From contig CAWBWO010000016.1 of NCBI GenBank assembly GCA_963792445.1, positions 310,001-374,000 of the forward strand: 64,000 bases of DNA, written 5' to 3'. Position 1 is the stretch's first letter. Each line of letters starts with the position of its first letter. Positions 7,664 through 16,741 of the stretch are shown here, piece by piece. This DNA comes from Rummeliibacillus sp963792445. Its GTDB lineage: Bacteria; Bacillota; Bacilli; Bacillales_A; Planococcaceae. Under the pieces are notes generated by a model. It was not told where the DNA came from and made no database searches. It was given only the letters and a program-made list of their open reading frames with translations. A program made the translations under genes and the position numbers.

Positions 7664-9718
7664 CTATTCGAAAAACGAAAACGGAAATAGGCTCCATGTA
7701 TCTTTGGTATCCCTCGTCAAATCTTTTACAATCGAAGGATCTGTACATTTTTTCTTCGGTACATCCTTTTTCTTTAAATAAACAACCCGTTGTCGACTAC
7801 AACTTTTTGTTGCTATGCCACCCGTTTCAACATCGATAATAGCAGCTTCAACGCCTTTAGGAGCGATAAATGGCTCACTTGGTAAATCTTTATGGGCATT
7901 TTCCATAAAATCAATCCAAATTTGCTTGGTAGCACGAGCATCTGCATCGCTCGTCATTTGTTTTCCTTGATCGTAACCATTCCAAATGCCAGCTGTTAAT
8001 GAAGGAGAGAATCCAATCATCATTTGATCTGTTAAAGTAGTGCCAGATTTTGCAGCGTAAGGTCTTGTTTGTTTATTACGAAGGCTGACACCTGTTGCTG
8101 GTGCATAATCATTAAACACAGGATCGAACATACCCGTCATCAACTGGGTCAAAATAAAGGAATCGTCTTTTTTCATAATTCTCTTTGATTCTCTATGGTC
8201 TTTTACTTTATAAATTACTTTTCCTGCCTCATCTTTAATCGATAAAACGGTAATCGGTGTTCTTTGTACGCCTCCTGCAGCGATGGTGTTATAGGCAGAT
8301 GTCATATCTTTTAATGTAACTTCTGTTGTTCCTAATGCTACTGAAGGTGTATTTTGTAGCGTTTCGCCTAAACCAAAGCGATCTAGCATTTGTTTGAATT
8401 TCTTATATCCAACTTCTTCAAAAGTTTTTACGGCATAAATATTATCTGAGATAGCGAGAGCTTGTGCTAACGATAATGGATGGTTTGCAAATTTACCATT
8501 AACGTTTTTCGGTTCATATTCAGACCGTCCGCTGTCGTATGTGAAAATCGTTTGATCAGCATTCATAAACGTTAAAGGCGAAAAGTTATTCTCTAAAGCC
8601 GTAGCATATAAGAATGGTTTAATAGCTGAACCTGGTTGTCTTTTAGCCTGTGTTACACGATTATATGGACTCTTAACATATTGGCTGCCTCCAACTAATG
8701 AAGTGATATAACCTGTTTTAGGATCCATACTAACAAAGCCAACTTCAAGACCAGACTTTGGAAGGTCCTTTGCAATCGCTTCTTCAGCAGCTTTTTGGTG
8801 GTACGGATTTAACGTTGTTTGAATTGTCCATCCGCCTTCTTCAATATTGCGCCCACTTTTTTCTAATATTTTCTGAGCTTCTGCCCAAACGGTATCGATA
8901 AAGTATGGTGCACTGATTTTACCGCTATCCCATTCATCATACTTAAATGTTACTTTCTCTTGTTGTGCTCGCTCTTTGGCTTCTTTTGTTATTAAATTTT
9001 GATTTTGCATTAAAGATAGAATTAGTTGCTGTCTATTATGGTTCTTATCTTCATTTGCAAGAGGTGAGTAAATGCTTGGCCCCTTAGGAATTGCAATCAA
9101 AGATGCTGCTTCTGCAAGAGTTAAGTCTTTTGCAGATTTTGCAAAGTAATAACGACTTGCTGCCTCAATGCCATACATACCATGACCAAAATAGACTGTA
9201 TTTAAGTAACCCTCTAGAATTTGATCTTTATCATAAAAGGTTTCTAGGCGGTAGGCGTATAAAGCTTCATTTATTTTCCTCATCCATGTTTTATCATGAG
9301 AGAGGTATAAGTTTCTCGCATATTGTTGTGTAATTGTACTAGCACCTTCCACTTTCCCCATGGCCTTTAAATCTTTAAATAAAGCTCCAGCAATACGAGT
9401 ATAGTCAAAACCATGATGATGATAAAAATCTTGGTCTTCCGTTGCAATAAGTGCTTCTACTACAAAAGGAGAAATTTCATCTAAATCTACCCAATAACGC
9501 CTTTGTTGTGCAAACTTATCGCCGATTTGATCTCCATCAGCATCTAAGAAAATAGTAGCTTTCGGGACAGTTAAGGAAGGAGCACCTTCGATTTGAGCAT
9601 ATACGCGGAGTGACAACAGAGCGGTTGCAAATGCTGATGCACACACGATAACCCAAATAACTATTTGCTTGAATCGTATTTTCTTTTTCCGCTCCCGATG
9701 ATATTCAGCTCGTTTCAT
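7664..9718 (-). CDS. pbpG: Class A penicillin-binding protein, PbpG-like (transglycosylase/transpeptidase)
   Basis: The 684-residue bifunctional peptidoglycan synthase has a short basic N-terminus and one membrane anchor (about 17-38). The glycosyltransferase domain has catalytic Glu94 in ATEDQDFYHHHGFD and GASTITQQYARNLYL (125-139). The transpeptidase domain has SAIK with Ser364/Lys367, a later SDN motif, and KSGTT near the C-terminus. The neighbouring ywhD suggests the orthologue of B. subtilis PbpG (PBP2d), which acts in engulfment and spore germ-wall synthesis. The start at 9718 is chosen over upstream in-frame codons because AAAGGAAG precedes it and the extra 61 residues look non-family. 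Confidence 0.93.
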   Translation of the reverse strand: MKRAEYHRERKKKIRFKQIVIWVIVCASAFATALLSLRVYAQIEGAPSLTVPKATIFLDADGDQIGDKFAQQRRYWVDLDEISPFVVEALIATEDQDFYHHHGFDYTRIAGALFKDLKAMGKVEGASTITQQYARNLYLSHDKTWMRKINEALYAYRLETFYDKDQILEGYLNTVYFGHGMYGIEAASRYYFAKSAKDLTLAEAASLIAIPKGPSIYSPLANEDKNHNRQQLILSLMQNQNLITKEAKERAQQEKVTFKYDEWDSGKISAPYFIDTVWAEAQKILEKSGRNIEEGGWTIQTTLNPYHQKAAEEAIAKDLPKSGLEVGFVSMDPKTGYITSLVGGSQYVKSPYNRVTQAKRQPGSAIKPFLYATALENNFSPLTFMNADQTIFTYDSGRSEYEPKNVNGKFANHPLSLAQALAISDNIYAVKTFEEVGYKKFKQMLDRFGLGETLQNTPSVALGTTEVTLKDMTSAYNTIAAGGVQRTPITVLSIKDEAGKVIYKVKDHRESKRIMKKDDSFILTQLMTGMFDPVFNDYAPATGVSLRNKQTRPYAAKSGTTLTDQMMIGFSPSLTAGIWNGYDQGKQMTSDADARATKQIWIDFMENAHKDLPSEPFIAPKGVEAAIIDVETGGIATKSCSRQRVVYLKKKDVPKKKCTDPSIVKDLTRDTKDTWSLFPFSFFE

Positions 9719-9870
9719 CCAATCGCTTCCTTTCCAATCGATGAAACTAGTATGTGAAATGTTTAGATAAACTAAACGAAAGAAAAGCACGAAAATTGAC
9801 AAATAAATGGCGATTATGTTCGACAAGCTTTTTAACTGCTTGCAGATCCCGAATTCAAAGCATTTTTCCA

Positions 9871-9915
9871 TAAAAAAAGATATCCAATTGCTAAAATGCA
9901 ATTGAATATCTTTTT
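9871..9915 (-). terminator. Terminator of the 5TM-GGDEF gene
   Basis: A stem of about 17 bp with one mismatch (9875-9891 with 9898-9914) follows the minus-strand stop at 9919. A run of A on the plus strand (9872-9878) gives the U tract for minus-strand transcription. Confidence 0.85.
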
Positions 9916-9918
9916 AGA

Positions 9919-11011
9919 TTAAGATGAAGTATCAATATTATTAAAATGAACAATTTGGCTCTTACCCTGTGAGGCTGCCTGTTTTAAAGCATGATTTGTT
10001 GCATGAACAAGATCAGTAATATCCTTTCCATTTTCAGGATAGTTAGCGATTCCTATAGATACAGTAATCGAGATTTTACGACCATCTGATAGGATGAATG
10101 GATTTTGATGAATATGCTTGCGAATAGCATGTGCATAATATAAAGCAAATGCAGGAGCAGCATGCTTACAAACAACATAAAATTCTTCGCCACTGACTCG
10201 AGCAACATCTATGCCATCATGTTCTAGGGCGAATTGATTTAAATACTTTCCAATCTGTTTTAAAATTTTATCACCAACAAGATGACCATAAGTAGTATTG
10301 ATCTCTCTAAAATGGTAGAGATCAATTAATAGTATTGAAAAGTCCACATTGTTTTGTAAATACCCATCTATTACATTTTTGAACTTTTTAGTGTTCGGCA
10401 AATTAGTTAAATAATCTGTTTCTGCTAACTTTTCAATCACATGTATTCTGTCAAATTGCTTTCTCATTAGATTCAAAGCAAATACTGTAGCATAGAGGGC
10501 AGGGATGGATGTAATGATTAAAGTAATAATACCGAGATAGTCTTCCGAATCTTTGCTTAGAAGAGCAATAGCCAATGCTAATTTGTAAAATAGAATAAAC
10601 TAAGTAATAATGCATATTACGAAGGGAAATAGGCTTCCATATCGCAAAAAGTGAAAGGAATAAACCCATAATCATCGTGTTTAAACCAGCAAAAATAGAA
10701 GTGTAGGAAATACCTAAAATATATATTCGAAATAAACCAATTAACACGGAGGAAACTGCCATCGAAATGGGGCCGCCGATTAATCCAGCAATTAATATGA
10801 TGACATTTCGAATATCTTGGATGACATCATTCTTATAGTGGATTGATGTAATCATTAAAAGCAAACCAGTAATTGCTGAAGCTACTCCAACAAACCATGG
10901 ATGCAAATCTGTATATGAATCAAAGAATTGTTGGAAATATTCATACACAAAATAAAAGAAAATAGTGAAAGTAAATAATAGTGAGAAATTGATAATAAAG
11001 TCAAGAATCAA
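9919..11011 (-). CDS. 5TM-LYT membrane sensor with degenerate GGDEF domain (one frame change)
   Basis: The N-terminal half (from TTG at 11011, GGTGG upstream) has five to six hydrophobic segments of the 5TM-5TMR_LYT type, including a GLIGGPISMAVSSVLIG stretch. The C-terminal half (about 160 residues) is a GGDEF domain with DYLTNLPNTKKF and LLIDLYHFREINTTYGHLVGD, but its signature reads RVSGEEF, that is SGEEF instead of GGDEF. Whether it still makes cyclic di-GMP is uncertain. The two halves are in different frames; one extra A (minus strand) near 10585 explains this, and removal gives ...SILQLALAIALLSK. It precedes pbpG on the same strand. Confidence 0.82.
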
Positions 11012-11150
11012 TCGGAATCACCACCAAATTAGTACGTACATTATAACATCAAATTTTACATTAAATTAGTTAATTCGCCAAAATCCGGCGTAAAATGCAA
11101 AAATATTAAATAAATGTAGAGATTATAAGTAGTTATGTAGATGTTGTATC

Positions 11151-11180
11151 TTGAAAACAAGTGTAATCCTATCCTATAAT
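11151..11180 (+). promoter_or_regulatory. Sigma-A promoter of ywiB-argS
   Basis: TTGAAA (11151-11156) and a perfect TATAAT (11175-11180) are 18 bp apart; transcription would start near 11187, about 33 bp before the ywiB start. This also shows that the in-frame ATG at 11151 is not the start codon. Confidence 0.75.
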
Positions 11181-11219
11181 GAAAAGGTTATATTAAGAAG
11201 GAAGCGGAGGCGTCGTAAT

Positions 11220-11660
11220 TTGTCAGATACACTTACAGCACCCGTAAAATTAAAAATCATTACCACTATTACACAACCAGATACTACCCCTGAGAAATAT
11301 GAACTATGGTCAGAAGGTACAATTCTGAAAAAACGTGATCAAATCTACTTGAGATATGAAGAAGTGCAAGAAGGTCAACATATGAATACGACGCTACGAT
11401 TTGGTGAGGAAGACGCAATCATCATTCGCAATGGCGATATTAAAATGCGTATGCCATTTGTACTTGGACAAGCTCAAAGAGGACACTATAATAGTCAATA
11501 TGGGCAATTACCAATCGTTACAGTAACGAAAGCGATGAAATTTGAACCATCTGAAACTATTCAAAACGGTCGATTTTATTTGCAATATGAATTATTAATC
11601 GGCGAAGAATCTGTCGGAGACTATTCATTAGAACTGAACTATATGGAGGGAAATCAATGA
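11220..11660 (+). CDS. ywiB: YwiB (DUF1934) beta-barrel protein
   Basis: YwiB is a small conserved Bacillales protein with a calycin-like beta-barrel; function unknown. The family pattern is visible in YELWSEGTILKKRDQIYLRYEE, in TTLRFGEEDAIIIRNGDIKMRMPF and in the C-terminal YLQYELLIGEESVGDYSLELNY. Start is TTG at 11220, with GGAGG ending ten bases upstream and the promoter just before; this gives 146 residues, the usual size. Its stop overlaps the argS start (ATGA), so the two are co-transcribed. Confidence 0.92.
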   Translation: MSDTLTAPVKLKIITTITQPDTTPEKYELWSEGTILKKRDQIYLRYEEVQEGQHMNTTLRFGEEDAIIIRNGDIKMRMPFVLGQAQRGHYNSQYGQLPIVTVTKAMKFEPSETIQNGRFYLQYELLIGEESVGDYSLELNYMEGNQ

Positions 11661-13324
11661 ACGCAGTAGAGCAAGTACAACAAGCCATTAAAGAAGCGCT
11701 TGTTGCAGCGATTCAAAAATCGGAACTTGTAGAAGATACAAGTGCCTTAAACATTCACTTAGAAACACCAAAAAATAAAGAAAACGGCGACTACGCTACA
11801 AATATTGCAATGCAACTTACTAAATTAGCAAAAAAACCGCCACGTGCTATTGCTGAAGCAATTTTAGAAAATCTAGATACAGTAAATACAAATATTGAAA
11901 AAATAGAAATTGCAGGACCAGGCTTTATGAATATCACTATACGCAAAGACTATCTTGCAGATGTCGTAACAACTGTTCTTGAACAAGGCACAGAGTATGG
12001 CCGTAGTGATGCAGGAAAAGGTGAAAAAGTTCAAGTTGAATTCGTATCAGCAAACCCAACTGGCGATTTACATTTAGGTCATGCACGTGGAGCATCTGTT
12101 GGTGACTCTTTATGTAATGTATTAGATTTCGCTGGTTACAATGTATCACGTGAATACTACATCAATGATGCAGGTAACCAAATCACAAAATTAGCAAAAT
12201 CTCTTGAAGCACGCTACCGAGAAGCACTAGGATTAGAATCAGATATGCCTGAAGATGGTTACCACGGCAAAGACATTATCAAAATTGCAGAAGAACTATC
12301 AAAAGAATTTGGCAAAGAGATCTTAGAAAAATCAGATGAAGAACGCTTTGAATTTTTCCGCGAACACGGTCTAAAACACGAATTTGGCAAACTTCAAAAA
12401 GATTTAAAAGATTTCCGTGTAGATTTCGACGTATGGTTTTCTGAAACTTCTTTATACAAAGATGGTAAAGTTCAAACTGCCCTTCAAAAACTAAAAGACA
12501 ATGGTCATGTTTTTGAACAAGATGGTGCAACATGGTTCCGTTCAACAACTTTTGGTGATGATAAAGATCGTGTATTAGTTAAATCGGACGGTTCTTACAC
12601 ATACCTAACACCTGATATTGCGTACCATGAAGATAAACTAAATCGTGGTTTTGATAAGCTAATCAATATTTGGGGAGCAGATCACCATGGCTATATCCCA
12701 CGTATGAAAGCAGCTATCGAAGCACTTGGCTACAATCGTGACACTTTAGAAGTAGAAGTGATCCAAATGGTGAACTTACTACGTGATGGCGAAAAAGTCA
12801 AAATGTCAAAACGTACGGGAAATGCAGTAACGCTTCGTGATTTAGTAGAAGAAGTAGGCCTAGACGCTGTACGCTATAACTTTGCAATGCGTGCAGGCGA
12901 TACACACTTAGATTTCGATTTGGATTTAGCAGTTAAACAATCAAACGAAAACCCAGTGTACTATGCTCAATACGCACACGCACGTATTTGCTCAATCTTA
13001 CGTCAAGCAACAGAAAAAGGCTTCACATCTTCAACTGAACATCTTGACACATTATCAACAGAAAAAGATATAGAAGTATTGAAAAAAGTGGGCGACTTCC
13101 CACAAGTAGTAGCAGATGCAGCTCGAGTACGCGCACCACACCGTATCGCAAACTACATCCAAGAACTAGCAGCAACATTCCACAGCTTCTATAACGCAGA
13201 AAAAGTACTAGACGAAGACAACAAAGACCGCTCTGAAGCACGCCTAGCCCTAATCACAGCAGTCCGCACAACAATAGCAAACGCCCTAAAACTAATCGGC
13301 GTATCAGCACCGGAATCTATGTAA
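11657..13324 (+). CDS. argS: Arginyl-tRNA synthetase
   Basis: Class I synthetase charging tRNA-Arg. The 555-residue protein has the N-terminal Arg-tRNA-synthetase additional domain, the HIGH-type motif HLGH in ANPTGDLHLGHARGASVGD, REYYINDAGNQ, a KMSKRTGNAVTL motif, and the DALR anticodon-binding helix bundle at the C-terminus. It overlaps ywiB by four bases. The last 66 sense codons are unusual: only five end in T, all six Leu codons are CTA and all Asn and Asp codons end in C, unlike the rest of the gene. A family B repeat starts nine bases after the stop. Confidence 0.97.
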   Translation: MNAVEQVQQAIKEALVAAIQKSELVEDTSALNIHLETPKNKENGDYATNIAMQLTKLAKKPPRAIAEAILENLDTVNTNIEKIEIAGPGFMNITIRKDYLADVVTTVLEQGTEYGRSDAGKGEKVQVEFVSANPTGDLHLGHARGASVGDSLCNVLDFAGYNVSREYYINDAGNQITKLAKSLEARYREALGLESDMPEDGYHGKDIIKIAEELSKEFGKEILEKSDEERFEFFREHGLKHEFGKLQKDLKDFRVDFDVWFSETSLYKDGKVQTALQKLKDNGHVFEQDGATWFRSTTFGDDKDRVLVKSDGSYTYLTPDIAYHEDKLNRGFDKLINIWGADHHGYIPRMKAAIEALGYNRDTLEVEVIQMVNLLRDGEKVKMSKRTGNAVTLRDLVEEVGLDAVRYNFAMRAGDTHLDFDLDLAVKQSNENPVYYAQYAHARICSILRQATEKGFTSSTEHLDTLSTEKDIEVLKKVGDFPQVVADAARVRAPHRIANYIQELAATFHSFYNAEKVLDEDNKDRSEARLALITAVRTTIANALKLIGVSAPESM

Positions 13325-13332
13325 ACTTTAAT

Positions 13333-13440
13333 GCTGAGGCGGCTCTTTCAAGGAAGATAGCCTAAAAACGCGACATCATGTCGCAACGGCTATCTGACCC
13401 ACATCCTGTGGGCCTCCGACAAGCGCTGGAAGGTCCGAAT
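13333..13440. repeat. Intergenic repeat family B (copy 2)
   Basis: It starts nine bases after the argS stop with CTGAGGCGGCTC and contains the same nested GATAGCC...GGCTATC and CCCACATCCTGTGGG hairpins, then CCGACAAGCGCTGGAAGG, as copy 1. Confidence 0.85.
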
Positions 13441-13448
13441 TGAAATAG

Positions 13449-13493
13449 AAAAAGGACATCACATATTTTAAATAATATGTAATGTCCTTTTTT
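13449..13493. terminator. Bidirectional terminator between argS and the lipoprotein gene
   Basis: A long stem (13451-13467 with 13474-13490, one bulge) has A-rich and T-rich flanks and separates converging genes. Confidence 0.87.
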
Positions 13494-13510
13494 AATTCTT
13501 TTAAACGTTT

Positions 13511-14059
13511 CTAGTTTTTTTCCTCTTCAGTAAAGGAAAGTTCACTATCTTTATATGGAATATGTTCTACGAAAACTTCTACTGCATTTCCGTTTGCATC
13601 TTTTCCAATTCTCTTATATACGTACTTTTCCTTCGTCACTTCTGTTAACTCGACAATAGATTTTGTTCCTTTAGATTTAGAAATAAGGATGCGAAACTTA
13701 CCATCATTCGTGATAAAGAAAAACCCATAATCGCGACTCTGTTTTGTTGTTTTATCAAAGAATTCATATTTTGATGTTTGAGAATCATATTTTGCAAGAC
13801 CTATAAAACCTGCATTTTCTTTTGTTAAATCATTATGATTTTTATCATAGACAATGGTTCCTTGCCAAGCAGTACTTCCGAGAATTCTAGCAGTTTTCTC
13901 ACCCTTACTTAATGAATCCTCCTCATTTCCCTTTACTTCTGAACTAACCGGTATTTTTGTTTCATTTGTGGTAATGTCCTTTTTGCCAAATCCTTGCCAT
14001 TGACATGCGGATAAAATCATTACATTTGCAAGAATAACAACCATCAATATTCTTTTCAT
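13511..14059 (-). CDS. Secreted lipoprotein, probable DUF4822 family
   Basis: The 182-residue protein has a short signal peptide with lipobox LSAC (Cys19), so it is expected to be lipid-anchored outside the membrane. A Thr/Ser/Lys/Glu-rich linker leads to a domain starting LGSTAWQGTIVYD and containing FIGLAKYDSQTSKYEFFD, FFITNDGKFRILIS, and near the end VFVEHIPYKD. This matches my memory of DUF4822, which has no assigned function. It is monocistronic, converges on argS, and a good ribosome binding site (GAGGGTG) precedes the ATG. Confidence 0.8.
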   Translation of the reverse strand: MKRILMVVILANVMILSACQWQGFGKKDITTNETKIPVSSEVKGNEEDSLSKGEKTARILGSTAWQGTIVYDKNHNDLTKENAGFIGLAKYDSQTSKYEFFDKTTKQSRDYGFFFITNDGKFRILISKSKGTKSIVELTEVTKEKYVYKRIGKDANGNAVEVFVEHIPYKDSELSFTEEEKN

Positions 14060-14201
14060 ATTTCACCCTCCATATTTTACTACCAGTACCACTGTTACCG
14101 ATTTTTAGACTTTTAATACTTTAAAAAAAAATCCATTTTGATCTGAGTGGATGGAGGTAAGGGAGTGAGCTAGTAAATCTATTTTTTACTCGAGTAGATC
14201 T

Positions 14202-14409
14202 GAGTGGTTCTAATTTCAGCCAGAGTAGTTCTAATCCAATGCTGAGTGGTTCTAATCCAACCTTGAGTAGTTCTAATCTGGGCTTGAGTGAATCTAATCT
14301 CACCCTGAGTTGGCCAAAATGAAGCGTGAGTTGATCTAAAGGGAATGAGTAGCTCTAATCCGAGCCCAAGTAGTTCTAATCTAATCACGAGTAATTCTAA
14401 TCCAACCCA
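14202..14409. repeat. 21-bp minisatellite, family D (GAGTRGTTCTAATCC units)
   Basis: Ten units lie head to tail: nine are exactly 21 bp and one (14328) is 19 bp. Each begins GAGT(A/G)G or a variant, continues TTCTAATC, and ends with about seven variable bases. The unit differs from family C but has the same period. A minus-strand frame across it would encode a heptapeptide repeat (IRTTQxW); no ribosome binding site or known family supports translation. Confidence 0.82.
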
Positions 14410-14509
14410 AAATACTCTACTTCCAAGACATAAATAACTACTTTCCATTCCACACCTTCCACAATAATCAAATATTCGGTATAATGAAAAAGTAATTGAA
14501 TAATTGATT

Positions 14510-14665
14510 ATTACGGTTCTCGGTAATGTTTATATGTTCCGAGTAAAAGGGGAAATCGGTTAAAGTCCGATGCGGTCCCGCCACTGTAAGTGCAAGCGAA
14601 TTGTAATGCCACTAAAAAGAGGCATGAAAGCACAAGCCAGGATACCTGCCGTAATGAATACCAAC
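14510..14665 (+). promoter_or_regulatory. Adenosylcobalamin riboswitch
   Basis: The aptamer consensus is visible in order: AAAAGGGGAAATCGGTTAAA, GTCCGATGCGGTCCCGCCACTG, the GCCACT element, and the B12 box AGCCAGGATACCTGCC (14635-14650). It lies about 115 bp before btuF and controls the corrinoid uptake and salvage cluster; adenosylcobalamin binding should favour the downstream terminator. Confidence 0.95.
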
Positions 14666-14731
14666 CACCGCCACAACTACGAGGATAGAACAGGTGTCAG
14701 ATTAATTTTGTCTGTAAATTGTCTGTAAACT

Positions 14732-14760
14732 AATCTCTCGTTTGTGCGGGAGATTTTTAT
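14732..14760 (+). terminator. Riboswitch-controlled terminator before btuF
   Basis: AATCTCTCG (14732-14740) pairs with CGGGAGATT (14747-14755, one G-U pair) around a 6-nt loop, followed by TTTATTTTTAT. The position between aptamer and btuF fits a transcription-attenuation expression platform. Confidence 0.8.
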
Positions 14761-14779
14761 TTTTATAGGAGGATTTAAA

Positions 14780-15745
14780 GTGAAAAAATTTTGGCAACTA
14801 GGGTTTATGCTTGTCATAGCATTCGTTTTACTTGTTGGATGTAACCAAGCAAATACCCAAAAATCAGCAACTGACAAAACAGAAAAAACAACACAATCTA
14901 CTGACACAACGGCTACATATCCAATGACAGTAAAAGATGCATTAGGAAACGATGTGGTGTTTAAAGAAGCACCGAAGAAAATCGTTTCACTTATTCCTAG
15001 TAACACAGAAATTTTATTTGCCCTTGGTTTAGATGACAAAATCGTTGGCGTTAGTGATAACGACGATTATCCAGAAGCTGCTACGAAAAAAGAAAAAGTG
15101 GGCGGCATGGAATTTAATGTTGAAAAAGTTTTAAGTTTAAAACCAGATGTGGTTTTTGCTCATGAATCTAGTGCAGAATCATCAAAAGCAGGATTACAAC
15201 AATTAAGAGATGCTGGTATTAATGTGTTTGTTGTAAAAAATGCAGCAAATTTTGATGAAACCTACGATACAATCACACAAATTGGTCAAATTACAGACCA
15301 AAAAGAAAAAGCAGATAAAATTGTTGCAGATATGAAAGCAAAAGTGAAAGAAGTACAAGAAAAAGTTGCAAATGTGAAACAACGTACTGCATTTGTAGAA
15401 ACTTCAGATGAACCTGAGATCTACACTGCAGGTAAAGATACATTTATGGAAGAATTCTTTAAACTAGCAAATATCAAAAATGTAGTAGATGATCAATCAG
15501 GTTGGTTTAAAATCGATTCAGAAGAAATTATTAAACGTAATCCAGATACAATCATTGTTATGTACAATTATGTTCCAAATATCGTAGAAAAAGTGAAGAA
15601 ACGTCAAGGGTTTGATAGTATCACTGCAGTTAAAAATAATGCAGTAGTACAAGTAGATTCAAACTTAACAAGTCGTACAGGTCCTCGTCTTGCTGAAGGG
15701 TTAGAGGAAGTAGCGAAAGCGGTATACCCAGAGGCATTTAAGTGA
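14780..15745 (+). CDS. btuF: Corrinoid-binding lipoprotein BtuF
   Basis: Substrate-binding subunit of the vitamin B12 ABC importer. The signal peptide ends in lipobox LLVGC (Cys at residue 21), followed by a Thr/Ser/Lys linker and a class III periplasmic-binding-protein domain with KKIVSLIPSNTEILFALGL and a C-terminal RTGPRLAEGLEEVAKAVYPE. The GTG start at 14780 is chosen because AGGAGGA ends seven bases upstream. It is the first gene after the cobalamin riboswitch; its stop overlaps the btuC start (GTGA). Confidence 0.93.
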   Translation: MKKFWQLGFMLVIAFVLLVGCNQANTQKSATDKTEKTTQSTDTTATYPMTVKDALGNDVVFKEAPKKIVSLIPSNTEILFALGLDDKIVGVSDNDDYPEAATKKEKVGGMEFNVEKVLSLKPDVVFAHESSAESSKAGLQQLRDAGINVFVVKNAANFDETYDTITQIGQITDQKEKADKIVADMKAKVKEVQEKVANVKQRTAFVETSDEPEIYTAGKDTFMEEFFKLANIKNVVDDQSGWFKIDSEEIIKRNPDTIIVMYNYVPNIVEKVKKRQGFDSITAVKNNAVVQVDSNLTSRTGPRLAEGLEEVAKAVYPEAFK

Positions 15746-16737
15746 GGAAAATCTTCGTAAGATATATCGTGTCCATTGCTATTCTTGTCTTAAGCATTTG
15801 GTTAGGTATATCGATTGGTTCTGTAAAGGTACCGATTAGTACGTTATGGAATATGGGAGCAGATGAAATGGCGACCAATATTTTATGGAAGATCCGTATG
15901 CCTCGTGTCATATTAGCAGGTCTTGTAGGTGCAGCATTAGCAATTGCTGGTGCTGCCTTCCAAGCATTGCTAAAGAACCCGCTTGCAGATCCATATACGT
16001 TAGGAGTGTCATCAGGTGCCTCTGTAGGTGCTGTAATGACGCTCTTTTTCAGTATTTCAACCCCTATTTTAGGTATTTACACATTACCAACTTTCAGCAT
16101 GATAGGGGCGTTATTTGCATTACTCATCGTTATAGGTTTTGCAAAATTAGTTGATCGAACCATGAAAATGGAAACCCTAATCTTAACAGGGATTATCGTG
16201 AGCTCATTTTTAAGCTCCATCATATCCTTAATGATTGCTTTAACAGGAGAAGAACTTCGCCAAATTATTACTTGGTTAATGGGAAGTGTTTCCATGAGAG
16301 GATGGCCATATGTGAAGATGATTTGGCCATTTATTGCAATCGGTACATTACTACTATGGGTGAATAGACGTGAACTGAACGCCATGTTATTTGGTGAGGA
16401 GCGAGCAAAATATTTAGGTGTGAATGTGAAGAGAAGTAAGATGCTGCTATTACTTGGTGGTTCTATGTTAACAGGTGCTGCTGTTGCGGTATCTGGCACC
16501 ATTGGCTTTGTTGGTTTAGTCGTACCACATATGACGCGCTTACTATTTGGTTCAGACCACCGCCATTTATTGCCACTATCATTTTTAAATGGAGCATCAC
16601 TACTCATTCTTTGTGATTTAGTGGCCCGTACAATTATTTCACCTACAGAATTACCGATTGGTGTCATTACAGCATTTTTAGGTGCACCAGTGTTTGCTTA
16701 TATTTTCTTCCGTCAACGTAGAACAAAGGGGGCATAA
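15742..16737 (+). CDS. btuC: Vitamin B12 ABC transporter permease BtuC
   Basis: The 331-residue FecCD/BtuC-family permease is a highly hydrophobic protein of about ten membrane helices. Family motifs include RMPRVILAGLVGAALAIAGA, NPLADPYTLGVSSGASVGAV and GTIGFVGLVVPHMTRLLFG, the last at the coupling helix that contacts the ATPase. The GTG start overlaps the btuF stop. The ATPase gene begins five bases after its stop. With BtuF and BtuD it forms the corrinoid importer. Confidence 0.94.
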   Translation: MRKIFVRYIVSIAILVLSIWLGISIGSVKVPISTLWNMGADEMATNILWKIRMPRVILAGLVGAALAIAGAAFQALLKNPLADPYTLGVSSGASVGAVMTLFFSISTPILGIYTLPTFSMIGALFALLIVIGFAKLVDRTMKMETLILTGIIVSSFLSSIISLMIALTGEELRQIITWLMGSVSMRGWPYVKMIWPFIAIGTLLLWVNRRELNAMLFGEERAKYLGVNVKRSKMLLLLGGSMLTGAAVAVSGTIGFVGLVVPHMTRLLFGSDHRHLLPLSFLNGASLLILCDLVARTIISPTELPIGVITAFLGAPVFAYIFFRQRRTKGA

Positions 16738-16741
16738 TAGA

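Noticed and set aside
14202..14409. CRISPR array
   Set aside because: Units are degenerate and contiguous with no constant repeat plus unique spacer arrangement; no cas genes nearby.
14121..14448. Minus-strand frames with IRTTQ-type heptapeptide repeats over the family D array
   Set aside because: The repeat is at DNA level, two frames are equally open, and no start signal is present.
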